Positions 20,369-28,758 of a stretch of DNA of 64,000 bases are shown in pieces. The notes beneath the pieces were generated by a model. That model was not told the origin of the DNA. It saw nothing but the letters and a program-made list of their open reading frames with translations, and searched no databases. Origin of the DNA: Stenotrophomonas aracearum (lineage in GTDB: Bacteria; Pseudomonadota; Gammaproteobacteria; Xanthomonadales; Xanthomonadaceae); contig NZ_CP115543.1 of the NCBI RefSeq assembly GCF_031834615.1, positions 3,731,001 through 3,795,000 on the forward strand, in the 5' to 3' direction. The number at the start of each line of letters is the position of its first letter. Positions within the stretch are counted from its first letter, which is position 1. The position numbers and the translations under genes are program-made.

Positions 20369-22273
20369 TCAGAAGCCGCAGAAGCAATATGCCAGGGCTT
20401 TCACCGGGGCACTGCCGCGCGGGTCGCGGGCGGCATCTTCAACGAAGCGCAGCTGCGTATCCACTTCCGGCATCGACCGGGCCAGCATGATCCGCGCCAT
20501 GCCGGTTTCGCCCAGCATCCAGGCACCGGCGTGGCTGCCGGCAAAGCCGCTCAGGAACTGTGCAAACGGGGTGGCCGCCTTTTCGATGTAGCGCACCCGC
20601 ACTTTGTCGGGACCGCCCAGCTTGGCGCGGTTGGCGGCATCGGCAATGGCGTCCTTCAGGCCACCGAAGGCGTCGACCAGGCCGCGCTCCTTGGCCTGCG
20701 CACCGCTCCACACGCGGCCACGCGCCACTTCGTCCACCGCTTCCACCGGCTTGTTGCGCGCATCGGCGACCTTGCCGGTGAAGTCGGCGTAGCCCTTGTT
20801 GATCACCGACTGGATCACCTGGCCCACGGCCGGATCCATCGGACGGGTGATATCGAAGGCACCGGCGAAGCGGGTGGTGCCCACGCCGTCGGTATGCACG
20901 CCGATCTTGTCCAGCGAGCGCGACAGGTTCGGGATCATGCCGAAGATGCCGATCGAACCGGTGATGGTCGACGGGTCGGCATAGATGCGGTCGGCATTCA
21001 TGCTGATCCAGTAACCACCCGAAGCAGCGAGGTCGCCCATCGACACCACCACCGGCTTGCCGGCGGCCTTCAGCGCCACCACTTCGCGGCGGATCTGCTC
21101 GGAGGCGAACACTTCGCCACCCGGCGAATCCACGCGCAGCACCACCGCCTTGACGTTGTCGTCGTCGCGCGCTTCGCGCAGCAGCGCCGAGGTCGACTCA
21201 CCGCCGACGCGACCGGCTGGCAGGTCGCCGCCGGCGATTTCGCCAGAGGCCACCACCACGGCTACCTGCGGACGCGAATCCACCGGGGAACCGCGCATGT
21301 CGAGCTGGGCCAGGTAGCCGTCCAGATTGACGCTGCGGAAGCCGCCGTCGGCGTCTTCGTCGGCCACGCCACGGTCGGCGAGCAGGTCTTCGACTTCCTC
21401 ACGGGTCTTCAGACCGTCCACCAGCTTCTGCTGCAGGGCGAACTTGGCCAGGTCGCCACCGGCGGCGGCGATGCCCTCAGGCATCGTGTCGATGCCGGCC
21501 GCCAGCTGCGCGGCGTCCAGCTTGCGCGCCTTTGCGATGTCGGCCAGGTAGCGCTGCCACACGTCGTTCATCCAGAACAGGTCGGCTTCCTTGGCCTGCG
21601 GCGAGGCGGCGTCCAGCACGTACGGTTCGGCCGCGGACTTGTACTCGCCCACCTTGAACAGGTGCACGTCCACGCCCAGCTTGTCCTGCAACCCGGTGCG
21701 GAAGTACTGGCGGTAACGGCCAAGGCCTTCCAGCACCACCCCGCCCATCGGGTCGAGGTAGATCTCGTCGGCCTGCGCGGCCAGCAGGTACTGCCACTGG
21801 CTCAGGTTGTCGGCATAGGCCACCACCTGCTTGCCCGACGCACGCACGGCCTGCAGCGACGCCGCCACTTCACGCATTGAAGCGAAGCCGCTCGGCTGCA
21901 GCTTGTCCAGCTGCAGCACCACCCGCTCGATCTTCTTGTCGTCCCGTGCCGCATCCAGCGCGCGGATCAGGTCGCGCAGCTGCACTTCCTCGGCGCTGTT
22001 GTCGCCAATGGCCTTGGCAAGCGCTCGGCTGACGGGGTCTGCACTGAACTGCTCGACCAGGCGGCCTTCCGGCGCGATCACCAGCGAGGTGCGGTCCTGC
22101 AGGGCACGGTTGCTGCTGGCGCCCTTGCCCATCGCCACCACGAACAGGACGAGGATCAGCAGCAGCAGGCCGAAGAACAGCAGGTTGAGGATCAGCCTGC
22201 GGGTAAAGTTCATCACATCCCACAGCCCGATGAAGAAGCTGGCGACAGGATTGCGACGCACGGGTTGGTTCAT
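20369..22273 (-). CDS. sppA: Signal peptide peptidase SppA, 67K type
   Basis: The 634-residue membrane-bound serine protease degrades cleaved signal peptides. An N-terminal helix (about residues 28-49) anchors it. The tandem SppA domains carry the catalytic Lys in FKVGEYKSAAEP (about residue 211). The Ser is in MGDLAASGGYWISMNADRIY (about residue 414), matching K209/S409 of the E. coli enzyme. VLRVDSPGGEVFASEQIRRE is the usual preceding motif. The length is typical of the 67K form. It lies 85 bp downstream of the MATE gene in the same direction. Confidence 0.95.
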   Translation of the reverse strand: MNQPVRRNPVASFFIGLWDVMNFTRRLILNLLFFGLLLLILVLFVVAMGKGASSNRALQDRTSLVIAPEGRLVEQFSADPVSRALAKAIGDNSAEEVQLRDLIRALDAARDDKKIERVVLQLDKLQPSGFASMREVAASLQAVRASGKQVVAYADNLSQWQYLLAAQADEIYLDPMGGVVLEGLGRYRQYFRTGLQDKLGVDVHLFKVGEYKSAAEPYVLDAASPQAKEADLFWMNDVWQRYLADIAKARKLDAAQLAAGIDTMPEGIAAAGGDLAKFALQQKLVDGLKTREEVEDLLADRGVADEDADGGFRSVNLDGYLAQLDMRGSPVDSRPQVAVVVASGEIAGGDLPAGRVGGESTSALLREARDDDNVKAVVLRVDSPGGEVFASEQIRREVVALKAAGKPVVVSMGDLAASGGYWISMNADRIYADPSTITGSIGIFGMIPNLSRSLDKIGVHTDGVGTTRFAGAFDITRPMDPAVGQVIQSVINKGYADFTGKVADARNKPVEAVDEVARGRVWSGAQAKERGLVDAFGGLKDAIADAANRAKLGGPDKVRVRYIEKAATPFAQFLSGFAGSHAGAWMLGETGMARIMLARSMPEVDTQLRFVEDAARDPRGSAPVKALAYCFCGF

Positions 22274-22358
22274 GGGGGAAACTCCAGTTGGCTTCTTGCC
22301 GTGGTACCAGCATAGCCGCTGCCGGACAGGCCGGCATCGGACACAAGTAAGGGGGCCG

Positions 22359-23720
22359 TCAGGCCAGGGTGGTCCCGACGCGACGGCTGCTGACCCGCAG
22401 CCGCCAGCCCATCAGGATCGCCGCGGCGGTCAGGCCCAGGATCAGGCCCAGCCACATGCCCTGCGGTCCCATGCCCAGGCCCAGGCCGAGCCCGGCGCCG
22501 AGCGGCATGCCCAGCCCCCAGTACGAGAACATGGCGATGAACATCGGCACGCGGGTGTCCTTCAGGCCGCGCAGCGCGCCGGCCGACAGTACCTGGATGC
22601 CGTCGGGGAACTGGAAGGCCGCCGCATACAGCAGCAGGGTCGAGGCCAGCGCGGCCACGCCCAGGTCGGCGGTGTACACGCCGACGATGGCGTCGTGCCC
22701 GAACAGCAGCACCAGCGCCGAAAGCGTCTGCGTTCCCAGGATGATCAGCAGCCCGGCAATCGAGGCCCGACGCACGCCCAGCCCGTTGCCGCTGCCCACC
22801 GCATGGCCCACCCGCACGGTGGTGGCTTCGGCCACGCCCATCGGGATCATGAAGCACAGCTGGGCCACGTTGATGGCGATCTGGTGCGAGGCGGCTTCGG
22901 TCGCGCCCAGGCGGCCGATCAGCAGGGCGGTGACGATGAACAGCCCGCCTTCCATCAGCACCGTGATGCCGATCGGCAGGCCGGTCCGCAGCAGGTCCCA
23001 GATCGCAGCCCAACGCGGCAGCTCCAGGTGCGAGAACAATTCCAGGTGGGCGAAGCGGCGGGTCTTCCACAGGTAACCGGCAAAGCACAGCGCCTGGATC
23101 CACATCATGGTGGCCGAGGCGATGCCCAGGCCTTCAGCGCCCATTTCGGGGAAGCCCAGCTTGCCGTAACACAGCACGTAGCCCAGCGGTGCCAGCACCA
23201 GCAGGCCGCCGAAGCCAAGCAGCATGGTAGGCAGCGTCCAGTGCATGCCTTCGCTGAGGTAGCGCATGCAGAAGTACAGGGTGAGCGCCGGGCCGCCCCA
23301 GCGCACCGCATGCAGGAAGGCGGTTGCGCCGGGCACGATGTCCGGCGCGATGCCGAACGCCGGCAGCAGCGGCGGCACCACCGTGAGGAAGGTGAACATG
23401 ATCAGGCCCAGGCCCAGCGCCAGCCATAGCGCCTGGCGGAACAGCGGGCCGATCTCGCGCTCGCGGCCGGCGCCGTGCAGCTGCGAAACCGAGGCGGTCA
23501 GCGAGATCAGGGTGCCGATCGGAATCAGCATCGGCAGCCACAGCAGGGCGGTGCCGATGGTGACGGCGGCCAGGGTCTGGGTGCCGTGGTGCCCGGCGAT
23601 GACGTTGTCGACGAAGGAAATCAGGCCGGTGGAGACATGGCCGAGCACCAGCGGCAGCGCGAGCAGGCCGGTGGCACGCACTTCCCGGGAGAGGCGCGGC
23701 GTGGAGGTAACGGTAGACAT
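22359..23720 (-). CDS. MATE family efflux transporter (NorM-like)
   Basis: The 453-residue inner-membrane protein has about 12 helices in two homologous halves. Recognisable segments are VLGHVSTGLISFVDNVIAGH in helix 1 and GLPIGITVLMEGGLFIVTAL in the second half; such MATE proteins are Na+- or H+-driven drug exporters. The exported substrates cannot be told from sequence. The start at 23720 is the only good one before helix 1. It may be co-transcribed with sppA downstream. Confidence 0.88.
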   Translation of the reverse strand: MSTVTSTPRLSREVRATGLLALPLVLGHVSTGLISFVDNVIAGHHGTQTLAAVTIGTALLWLPMLIPIGTLISLTASVSQLHGAGREREIGPLFRQALWLALGLGLIMFTFLTVVPPLLPAFGIAPDIVPGATAFLHAVRWGGPALTLYFCMRYLSEGMHWTLPTMLLGFGGLLVLAPLGYVLCYGKLGFPEMGAEGLGIASATMMWIQALCFAGYLWKTRRFAHLELFSHLELPRWAAIWDLLRTGLPIGITVLMEGGLFIVTALLIGRLGATEAASHQIAINVAQLCFMIPMGVAEATTVRVGHAVGSGNGLGVRRASIAGLLIILGTQTLSALVLLFGHDAIVGVYTADLGVAALASTLLLYAAAFQFPDGIQVLSAGALRGLKDTRVPMFIAMFSYWGLGMPLGAGLGLGLGMGPQGMWLGLILGLTAAAILMGWRLRVSSRRVGTTLA

Positions 23721-23792
23721 GGGATCACAGACCGCAGACTACGGGAGCGCGCGAAGGGCACAGGCACCGGGTTGCGGGCGGCCATCTTACGC

Positions 23793-24359
23793 TTACCGCA
23801 CTACATTTTCCCGCAGCCAGGCATCACGGGCGGCCGGCGCCAGGCCCAGGAACTGGTCACGTACGCGGTCGCGCTCCTGCGGCGGGGTGCGCTGGGCGAT
23901 CAAGGTGAGCTGGGCCAGCTGGCCGTCGTTGAGCTGGCGCAGCGCGACCAGGGCGGGTTCGCGCTGTTCCACCGGCAGGTAGCCGAACAGGCCCTGCAGC
24001 TTGGGGAACTGCTGGCCCAGCTGCGGGCCCAACCGCCAGCCGTCGCGGAAGCGCTGGTCCTGTTCGTCGAAGCGCGCGCGCAGCGACTGCTGCTGCGCCG
24101 CCGGCAGCGCGGCCACGCGGCGCGCGGCCTCGCGGATGCGGGTGCGCTCGGATTCGGGCAGCGCCTGCCACTGCGCGTAGCGGGTGCGCAGCTCGCGCAG
24201 CTGGGCCGGATCCAGCGCGGCCGGCGTTGCGGGAATCGCCGGTGCGGTGGTCGGGGTGGGGACGGGGGCGGCAACCGGGGTGGGCAGCGGCAGTGCCTGG
24301 GGCGCGGCAGTGGCGCCAGCGGACAGGGCCATCAGGAGCAGCAGGATCGACTTATTCAT
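23793..24359 (-). CDS. DUF3106-type exported protein
   Basis: The 188-residue protein has a signal peptide (MNKSILLLLMALSAGATAAP) and a Pro/Thr/Ala-rich stretch. The helical C-terminal region is full of Gln/Arg/Glu: RTRYAQWQALPESERTRIRE, RDGWRLGPQLGQQFPKLQGL, then TPPQERDRVRDQFL, the style of DUF3106 proteins. It is expected in the periplasm, with unknown function. The first codons overlap the end of the upstream sigma-like gene by 8 bp, so translation is coupled. DUF3106 genes beside sigma-like genes occur in other proteobacteria. Confidence 0.75.
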   Translation of the reverse strand: MNKSILLLLMALSAGATAAPQALPLPTPVAAPVPTPTTAPAIPATPAALDPAQLRELRTRYAQWQALPESERTRIREAARRVAALPAAQQQSLRARFDEQDQRFRDGWRLGPQLGQQFPKLQGLFGYLPVEQREPALVALRQLNDGQLAQLTLIAQRTPPQERDRVRDQFLGLAPAARDAWLRENVVR

Positions 24360-25365
24360 CGGCGGCAGACGTCTCCAGGCCGGCAGCGGCAGGTTCGGGG
24401 CGGTTCGGTTGCGGCTGCGACTCATCGACGGGCACCGGACCGCCGGCCGCGAACCAGGCATACAGATCAGCATCGCGGGCCAGCATCAGTTCGGGATCGG
24501 CCAGCATCGCCGCGTCGCTGGCGGCATGCGCGGGGTCGGCCGGCGCGGCCACCGGCAGGTCGTCGGCCGGCAGCTGTTCCACGGCCACCGGGTCGGCGGT
24601 GGACACCGCACCGTCGGGCACGCTCGCCTCGGGGGGGACGGCGGCCGGCCGATGCTTCCACCAGGCCGCGCCGCCCAGCAGCACGCCGGTGGTGACCAGC
24701 AGGATCAGCAGGCCTCGCCACACGGGCCGGCGATTGCCGGCACGGCGACGGGCAGGGCCGCGGCGGGGGGCGGCCTCTGCAGGCGCGGGCGCGCGCCAGG
24801 AGGCCGCTCCCTTGTCCTTGCCCGGTGCGGGCACGGCGGCCGGCTGATGCAGCTGCTGCAGGCGGCTGGCGGGCATCTCGCGCAGGCGCTGCTGGACCTG
24901 CTCGGCCAGCGCGCGCCAGCCGGCGGCATCCGGGTGGCCGTGTGCGTCGCGCGGGCAGGCCTCGGCCAGCGCGTGCTGGTAGTCGGCCACCGGCATGTCC
25001 AGGATCTGTGCGGCGGCGGCCTCGTCCAACCCGCCACCGACCCGCAGCAGCAGGGCCAGGCGCGCGGGCGGTGCCAGCTGCGGCAGGTGCGACAGTTCCG
25101 GTGCCCACTGCCCACCTGCGGCGGGAACGCGGATCGGGGTGCGGTGCGCCAGCAGGATCCAGAACCGGTCGGGCCACTGGGCCATGGGCACGTCGCTGGC
25201 GATCCCGGCGAACGCACGCATGACCGCGACCAGGGCCTGTTCGGCAACGGTCGAGTCGCCGCACTGCAGCTCGGCAACGACCAGGGCACGGCGTTCAACG
25301 CCTCGCAGGAACGCGGACAATGCGCCCGCTGCGTTGGATGAAACAGGGGCGTTCACAGCCGTCAT
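24352..25365 (-). CDS. Sigma-70-like protein fused to a transmembrane region
   Basis: This is a 337-residue protein. Residues 15-75 resemble a degenerate sigma region 2 (GVERRALVVAELQCGDSTVA, then WPDRFWILLAHR). Residues 92-125 resemble region 4 (LAPPARLALLLRVGGGLDEA, AAQILDMPVADYQHAL). After a basic linker (PRRGPARRRAGNRR) a single membrane helix follows (WRGLLILLVTTGVLLGGAAW, about residue 215), then about 100 acidic and proline-rich residues, probably periplasmic. GGAG lies 7 bp before the ATG. It is coupled to a DUF3106 gene. The sigma resemblance is my inference from pattern, not a database hit. It could instead be a membrane-tied HTH regulator. Confidence 0.6.
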   Translation of the reverse strand: MTAVNAPVSSNAAGALSAFLRGVERRALVVAELQCGDSTVAEQALVAVMRAFAGIASDVPMAQWPDRFWILLAHRTPIRVPAAGGQWAPELSHLPQLAPPARLALLLRVGGGLDEAAAAQILDMPVADYQHALAEACPRDAHGHPDAAGWRALAEQVQQRLREMPASRLQQLHQPAAVPAPGKDKGAASWRAPAPAEAAPRRGPARRRAGNRRPVWRGLLILLVTTGVLLGGAAWWKHRPAAVPPEASVPDGAVSTADPVAVEQLPADDLPVAAPADPAHAASDAAMLADPELMLARDADLYAWFAAGGPVPVDESQPQPNRPEPAAAGLETSAADE

Positions 25366-25801
25366 AGCAACTCCATCAAGTGCCGGAATGATAGCGAGTG
25401 CGCCCCCGGTCGGGCATGCCGATGCAGGCCGCAGGCGGCGCGACATACGGCCGGGAACGCTTGACAGCCGCGCAGGTTGTGCACAGCACCAACAAAAACG
25501 GCACAAAACCGGGGGGTGAAGCCCGCGTCACCCGTGTGTCAGCTTTGTTTCACAGCCATATCATTGATTGTATTACATTTTGTTGTGTGGCTATTTTTTG
25601 ACCAACAGAGGTGTGAGGGCGGAACTCCCTGACAATCAGCTCGGAGTTCGACACTCGCGCACAGACTTATCCACAGAAGATGTGGATAAGACCGAATCTC
25701 CAATAGCCACGGATATTTAGCCGGTATTTAGGTTCCACGGCAGGCGCCGACAGGGGATTCTCCGACTGAACAGGCCGGTCCACGACCGCTACACTGGCCC
25801 G
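25366..25801. other. Long intergenic region with DnaA boxes before priA
   Basis: This 436-bp gap between two divergent genes holds no convincing ORF. It includes an AT-rich patch (about 25555-25605, TCATTGATTGTATTACATTT), one imperfect DnaA box at 25477-25485 (TTGTGCACA) and an inverted pair of perfect boxes at 25666-25690. Promoters for the sigma-like gene and for priA must lie here. I do not see a clear -35/-10 pair for either. Confidence 0.6.
25666..25690. promoter_or_regulatory. Inverted pair of perfect DnaA boxes
   Basis: CTTATCCACA and TGTGGATAAG are a perfect 10-bp inverted repeat around GAAGA. Each arm contains the strong DnaA box TTATCCACA. It lies 111 bp before the priA start. DnaA control of priA or a DnaA-titrating site are possible roles. 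Confidence 0.75.
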
Positions 25802-27988
25802 ATGCTTTCGCCCGCCCCCACGCCCACCCTGCAGGTCGTCCTGCCCGTGCCCTTGCCGCAGTGGTTCGACTACGCCCCCCCGCCGGGCGAGCTGCCGCAC
25901 GCAGGCGTGATCGGCCGTCGGCTGCGGGTGCCCTTCGGGTCCCGCGAGCTGGTCGGCGTGGTGGCCGGAATCGGCACAGTGGCCGACGGCGCCACCCTTC
26001 GCGCTGCGGTGGCGTGGCTGGACCCGGCCCCACTGCTGGGCGGGGAACTCTGGTCATCGCTGCAGTGGTTGTCGCGCTATACCCACGCGCCGCTGGGGGA
26101 AGTGGTCAGCACTGCCCTGCCCGCCCCGTTGCGCAAGGGCGAACCCGTCCCCGACACCCATCGTTGGGGCTGGCAGCTCACCCCTGCCGGCCAGGAGCCG
26201 GGCGTGAAACTGCGCGCGGGGACACGACCCCACCGCCTGGCCGAGCTGCTCGGCAACGGCAGTGTCGATGAGGACCTGCTGGACGAGGCACTGTATGACT
26301 GGCGCAGTGCCGCCCGCGCCTTGGCCAAACGCGGGCTGGTCGAACGCGTTGCGCTCGCGCACAGCGCGGCGTTGCCCAGCCTCCGTCCCGGCCCGTGCCC
26401 GAACGCGGAGCAGGCCGACGCGATCGCGGCCATCACCGCCGGGAAGGGTTTCGGTGCATTCCTGCTCGATGGTGTGACCGGCAGCGGCAAGACCGAGGTG
26501 TACCTGCAGGCGATCGCGGACTGCCTGGCGCGCGGGCGCCAGGCGCTGGTCCTGGTGCCCGAGATCGGGCTCACCCCGCAGACCCTGGCCCGCTTCCGCA
26601 GCCGCTTGGGCATCACCGTGCATGAGCTGCACTCGGGCTTGAACGACAACGAACGCGCGCGGGTCTGGGCAGCCGCCGCACGCGGCGAAGCGCAGGTGGT
26701 GGTGGGAACGCGCTCGGCGGTGTTCACACCGCTGCCCAACGCCGGCCTCATCGTGGTGGACGAAGAACACGACGGCAGTTACAAGCAGCAGGACGGGATC
26801 CGTTACCACGCCCGCGATTTCGCGCTGGTGCGGGCCAAGGCGCTCGACATTCCCGTGGTCCTGGGCAGCGCCACCCCGTCGCTGGAGTCGCTGCACAACG
26901 CACACGCGGGCCGGTACACCCACCTGCGCCTGAAGCAGCGCGCCGGCGAGGCCCGACCGCCCACGGTGCGCGTGCTCGACGTGCGCAAGCGCCCGCTGAA
27001 GGACGGCCTGTCGCCGGAGGTCATGCAGGGCATCGAGCAGCACCTGCAGGCCGGCCACCAGGTGCTGGTGTTCAAGAACCGTCGCGGCTACGCACCGGTG
27101 CTGCTCTGCCACGACTGTGGCTGGACCGCGCCCTGCAAGCGCTGCGATGCGCCGATGACCGTGCACGCTGGCGGGCGCCGCCTGCAGTGCCACCACTGCG
27201 GCGCGCGCCAACCGGCGCCGCTGGCCTGCCCGGACTGCGGCAGCCTGGCGCTGCAACCACAGGGCATCGGCACGGAACGGCTTGAAGAGCATCTGGTGGA
27301 GGCGTTCGCCGACTACCCGGTGATCCGCATCGACCGCGGCACCACGAACCGGCGCGACGCACTGGAAAGCCAACTGGCGTCGCTGGGCGACCGTGCCGGC
27401 ATCCTGGTCGGCACGCAGATCCTGGCCAAGGGCCACGACCTGCCCAAGCTGACCCTGGTGGTCGTGGTGGGAATCGACGAAGGCCTGTTCTCGGCCGATT
27501 TCCGTGCCAGCGAAAAACTGGCCCAGCAGCTGATCCAGGTGGCGGGGCGCGCGGGGCGCGCGACCGATCCCGGCGAAGTCTGGCTGCAGACCCACCATCC
27601 CGGGCATCCGTTGCTGGAAACGCTGGTCAATGGCGGTTACCACGCCTTCGCCGATGCCGAACTGCAGCAGCGCGAAGCAGCAGGCTTCCCGCCGTTCGCG
27701 CACCTGGCGCTGCTGCGCGCCGAGGCGCAGCAGGTGGAACATGCCAATGCCATGTTGAGCGGCGTGCGCGAGCTGATCGCGCACGACAGCCCGGTGGAGC
27801 GGTTCGGCCCGATGCCGGCACCGATGCCGCGCCGCGCCGGTTACCAGCGCACCCAGCTGTTGTTGTCGGCGCCGTCGCGACGGCCGCTGCATGCACTGTT
27901 GGACCAGATCATGCCGCAGGTCTACGCGCTGCCGCAGGCGCGGAAGGTGCGCTGGTCGCTGGATGTAGACCCGATGGACCTGTATTAG
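25802..27988 (+). CDS. priA: Primosomal helicase PriA
   Basis: The 728-residue helicase restarts stalled replication forks. It has an N-terminal DNA-binding domain (QVVLPVPLPQWFDYAPP). The helicase has Walker A LLDGVTGSGKTEVYLQAI (about residue 224), DEEHDGSYKQQDG, and the later motifs GTQILAKGHDLPKL and QVAGRAGRA. Eight zinc-binding cysteines lie in CHDCGWTAPCKRCD, LQCHHCG and ACPDCG. The length is normal. The last codons overlap by 4 bp the convergent GST gene. The upstream inverted DnaA boxes may link its expression to replication initiation. Confidence 0.96.
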   Translation: MLSPAPTPTLQVVLPVPLPQWFDYAPPPGELPHAGVIGRRLRVPFGSRELVGVVAGIGTVADGATLRAAVAWLDPAPLLGGELWSSLQWLSRYTHAPLGEVVSTALPAPLRKGEPVPDTHRWGWQLTPAGQEPGVKLRAGTRPHRLAELLGNGSVDEDLLDEALYDWRSAARALAKRGLVERVALAHSAALPSLRPGPCPNAEQADAIAAITAGKGFGAFLLDGVTGSGKTEVYLQAIADCLARGRQALVLVPEIGLTPQTLARFRSRLGITVHELHSGLNDNERARVWAAAARGEAQVVVGTRSAVFTPLPNAGLIVVDEEHDGSYKQQDGIRYHARDFALVRAKALDIPVVLGSATPSLESLHNAHAGRYTHLRLKQRAGEARPPTVRVLDVRKRPLKDGLSPEVMQGIEQHLQAGHQVLVFKNRRGYAPVLLCHDCGWTAPCKRCDAPMTVHAGGRRLQCHHCGARQPAPLACPDCGSLALQPQGIGTERLEEHLVEAFADYPVIRIDRGTTNRRDALESQLASLGDRAGILVGTQILAKGHDLPKLTLVVVVGIDEGLFSADFRASEKLAQQLIQVAGRAGRATDPGEVWLQTHHPGHPLLETLVNGGYHAFADAELQQREAAGFPPFAHLALLRAEAQQVEHANAMLSGVRELIAHDSPVERFGPMPAPMPRRAGYQRTQLLLSAPSRRPLHALLDQIMPQVYALPQARKVRWSLDVDPMDLY

Positions 27989-28605
27989 GTCAGCGGCGTC
28001 ATCACCGCCTTGACGTACGCGGGGCGCTGCTGCAGGCGCTGGTACCACGCTTCCAGGTGCGGCAGCGACGGGCGCTGGATCGGCAGTTCGAACCACGCAT
28101 AGACAAGTGCGCCCAGCGGGATGTCGCCCATCGCAAACTGCTCGCCGGACAGCCACGGTTGCCGCGCCAGCGTGGCATCGGCCATCGCCAGCAGCTCACC
28201 GGCACGCACCACGGCCGCGTTGATGCGCGCTTCGTCGCGGTTGGCCGGTGCGGTGCGCATGATGCCCCAGATCAGTTCGCTGTACAGCGGCGCCATCCGC
28301 GAGGTGCTCCAGTCCATCCACTTCTCGGCCTGGGCGCGCGTCATCGCGTCTTCCGGGTACAACGTGCCCAACGCGTAACGCGCGCTCAGGTAGCGCACGA
28401 TGGTGTTGGACTCCCACAGCGGCAGGCCCTGGTCTTCGATCACCGGCACCAGCCCGTTGGGATTCATCGCCGTGTACCCGGGCGACTGCGTGCCACCGAA
28501 CGGACCACCCACTTCGATGGATTCGTATGGCAGGCCGATTTCCTCGGCGCACCACAACACCTTGCGCACGTTGCTGGAATTTTGCCGGCCCCAGATCTTC
28601 AGCAT
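27985..28605 (-). CDS. Glutathione S-transferase family protein
   Basis: The 206-residue cytosolic protein has an N-terminal thioredoxin-like domain (MLKIWGRQNSSNVRKVLWCA; NPNGLVPVIEDQGLPLWESN, with the cis-Pro and the ES glutathione-binding pair). An all-helical C-terminal domain follows. It ends in PSLPHLEAWYQRLQQRPAY. The catalytic residue is probably Ser in the RQNSSNVRK segment, as in theta-like or beta-like GSTs. AGGAA precedes the ATG at 28605. It diverges from the NDH-2 gene with 153 bp in between. Confidence 0.9.
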   Translation of the reverse strand: MLKIWGRQNSSNVRKVLWCAEEIGLPYESIEVGGPFGGTQSPGYTAMNPNGLVPVIEDQGLPLWESNTIVRYLSARYALGTLYPEDAMTRAQAEKWMDWSTSRMAPLYSELIWGIMRTAPANRDEARINAAVVRAGELLAMADATLARQPWLSGEQFAMGDIPLGALVYAWFELPIQRPSLPHLEAWYQRLQQRPAYVKAVMTPLT

Positions 28606-28758
28606 GTTGGTTTCCTGATCATTGAAGTGCGCCGCTACGATACGCCGATGGCCGTACCGCTGCGATGGCCGCTGAATCGGGTTGCAGGCATGCACGTGCA
28701 CATGCAGCCCGACATGCGACGATGCGCATATTGGAATCGACCGTCCTGGAGCGTCTGC

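Noticed and set aside
28691..28700. Perfect palindrome TGCACGTGCA between GST and NDH-2 genes
   Set aside because: Short palindromes of this length are expected by chance at this GC content, and no promoter element fits around it.
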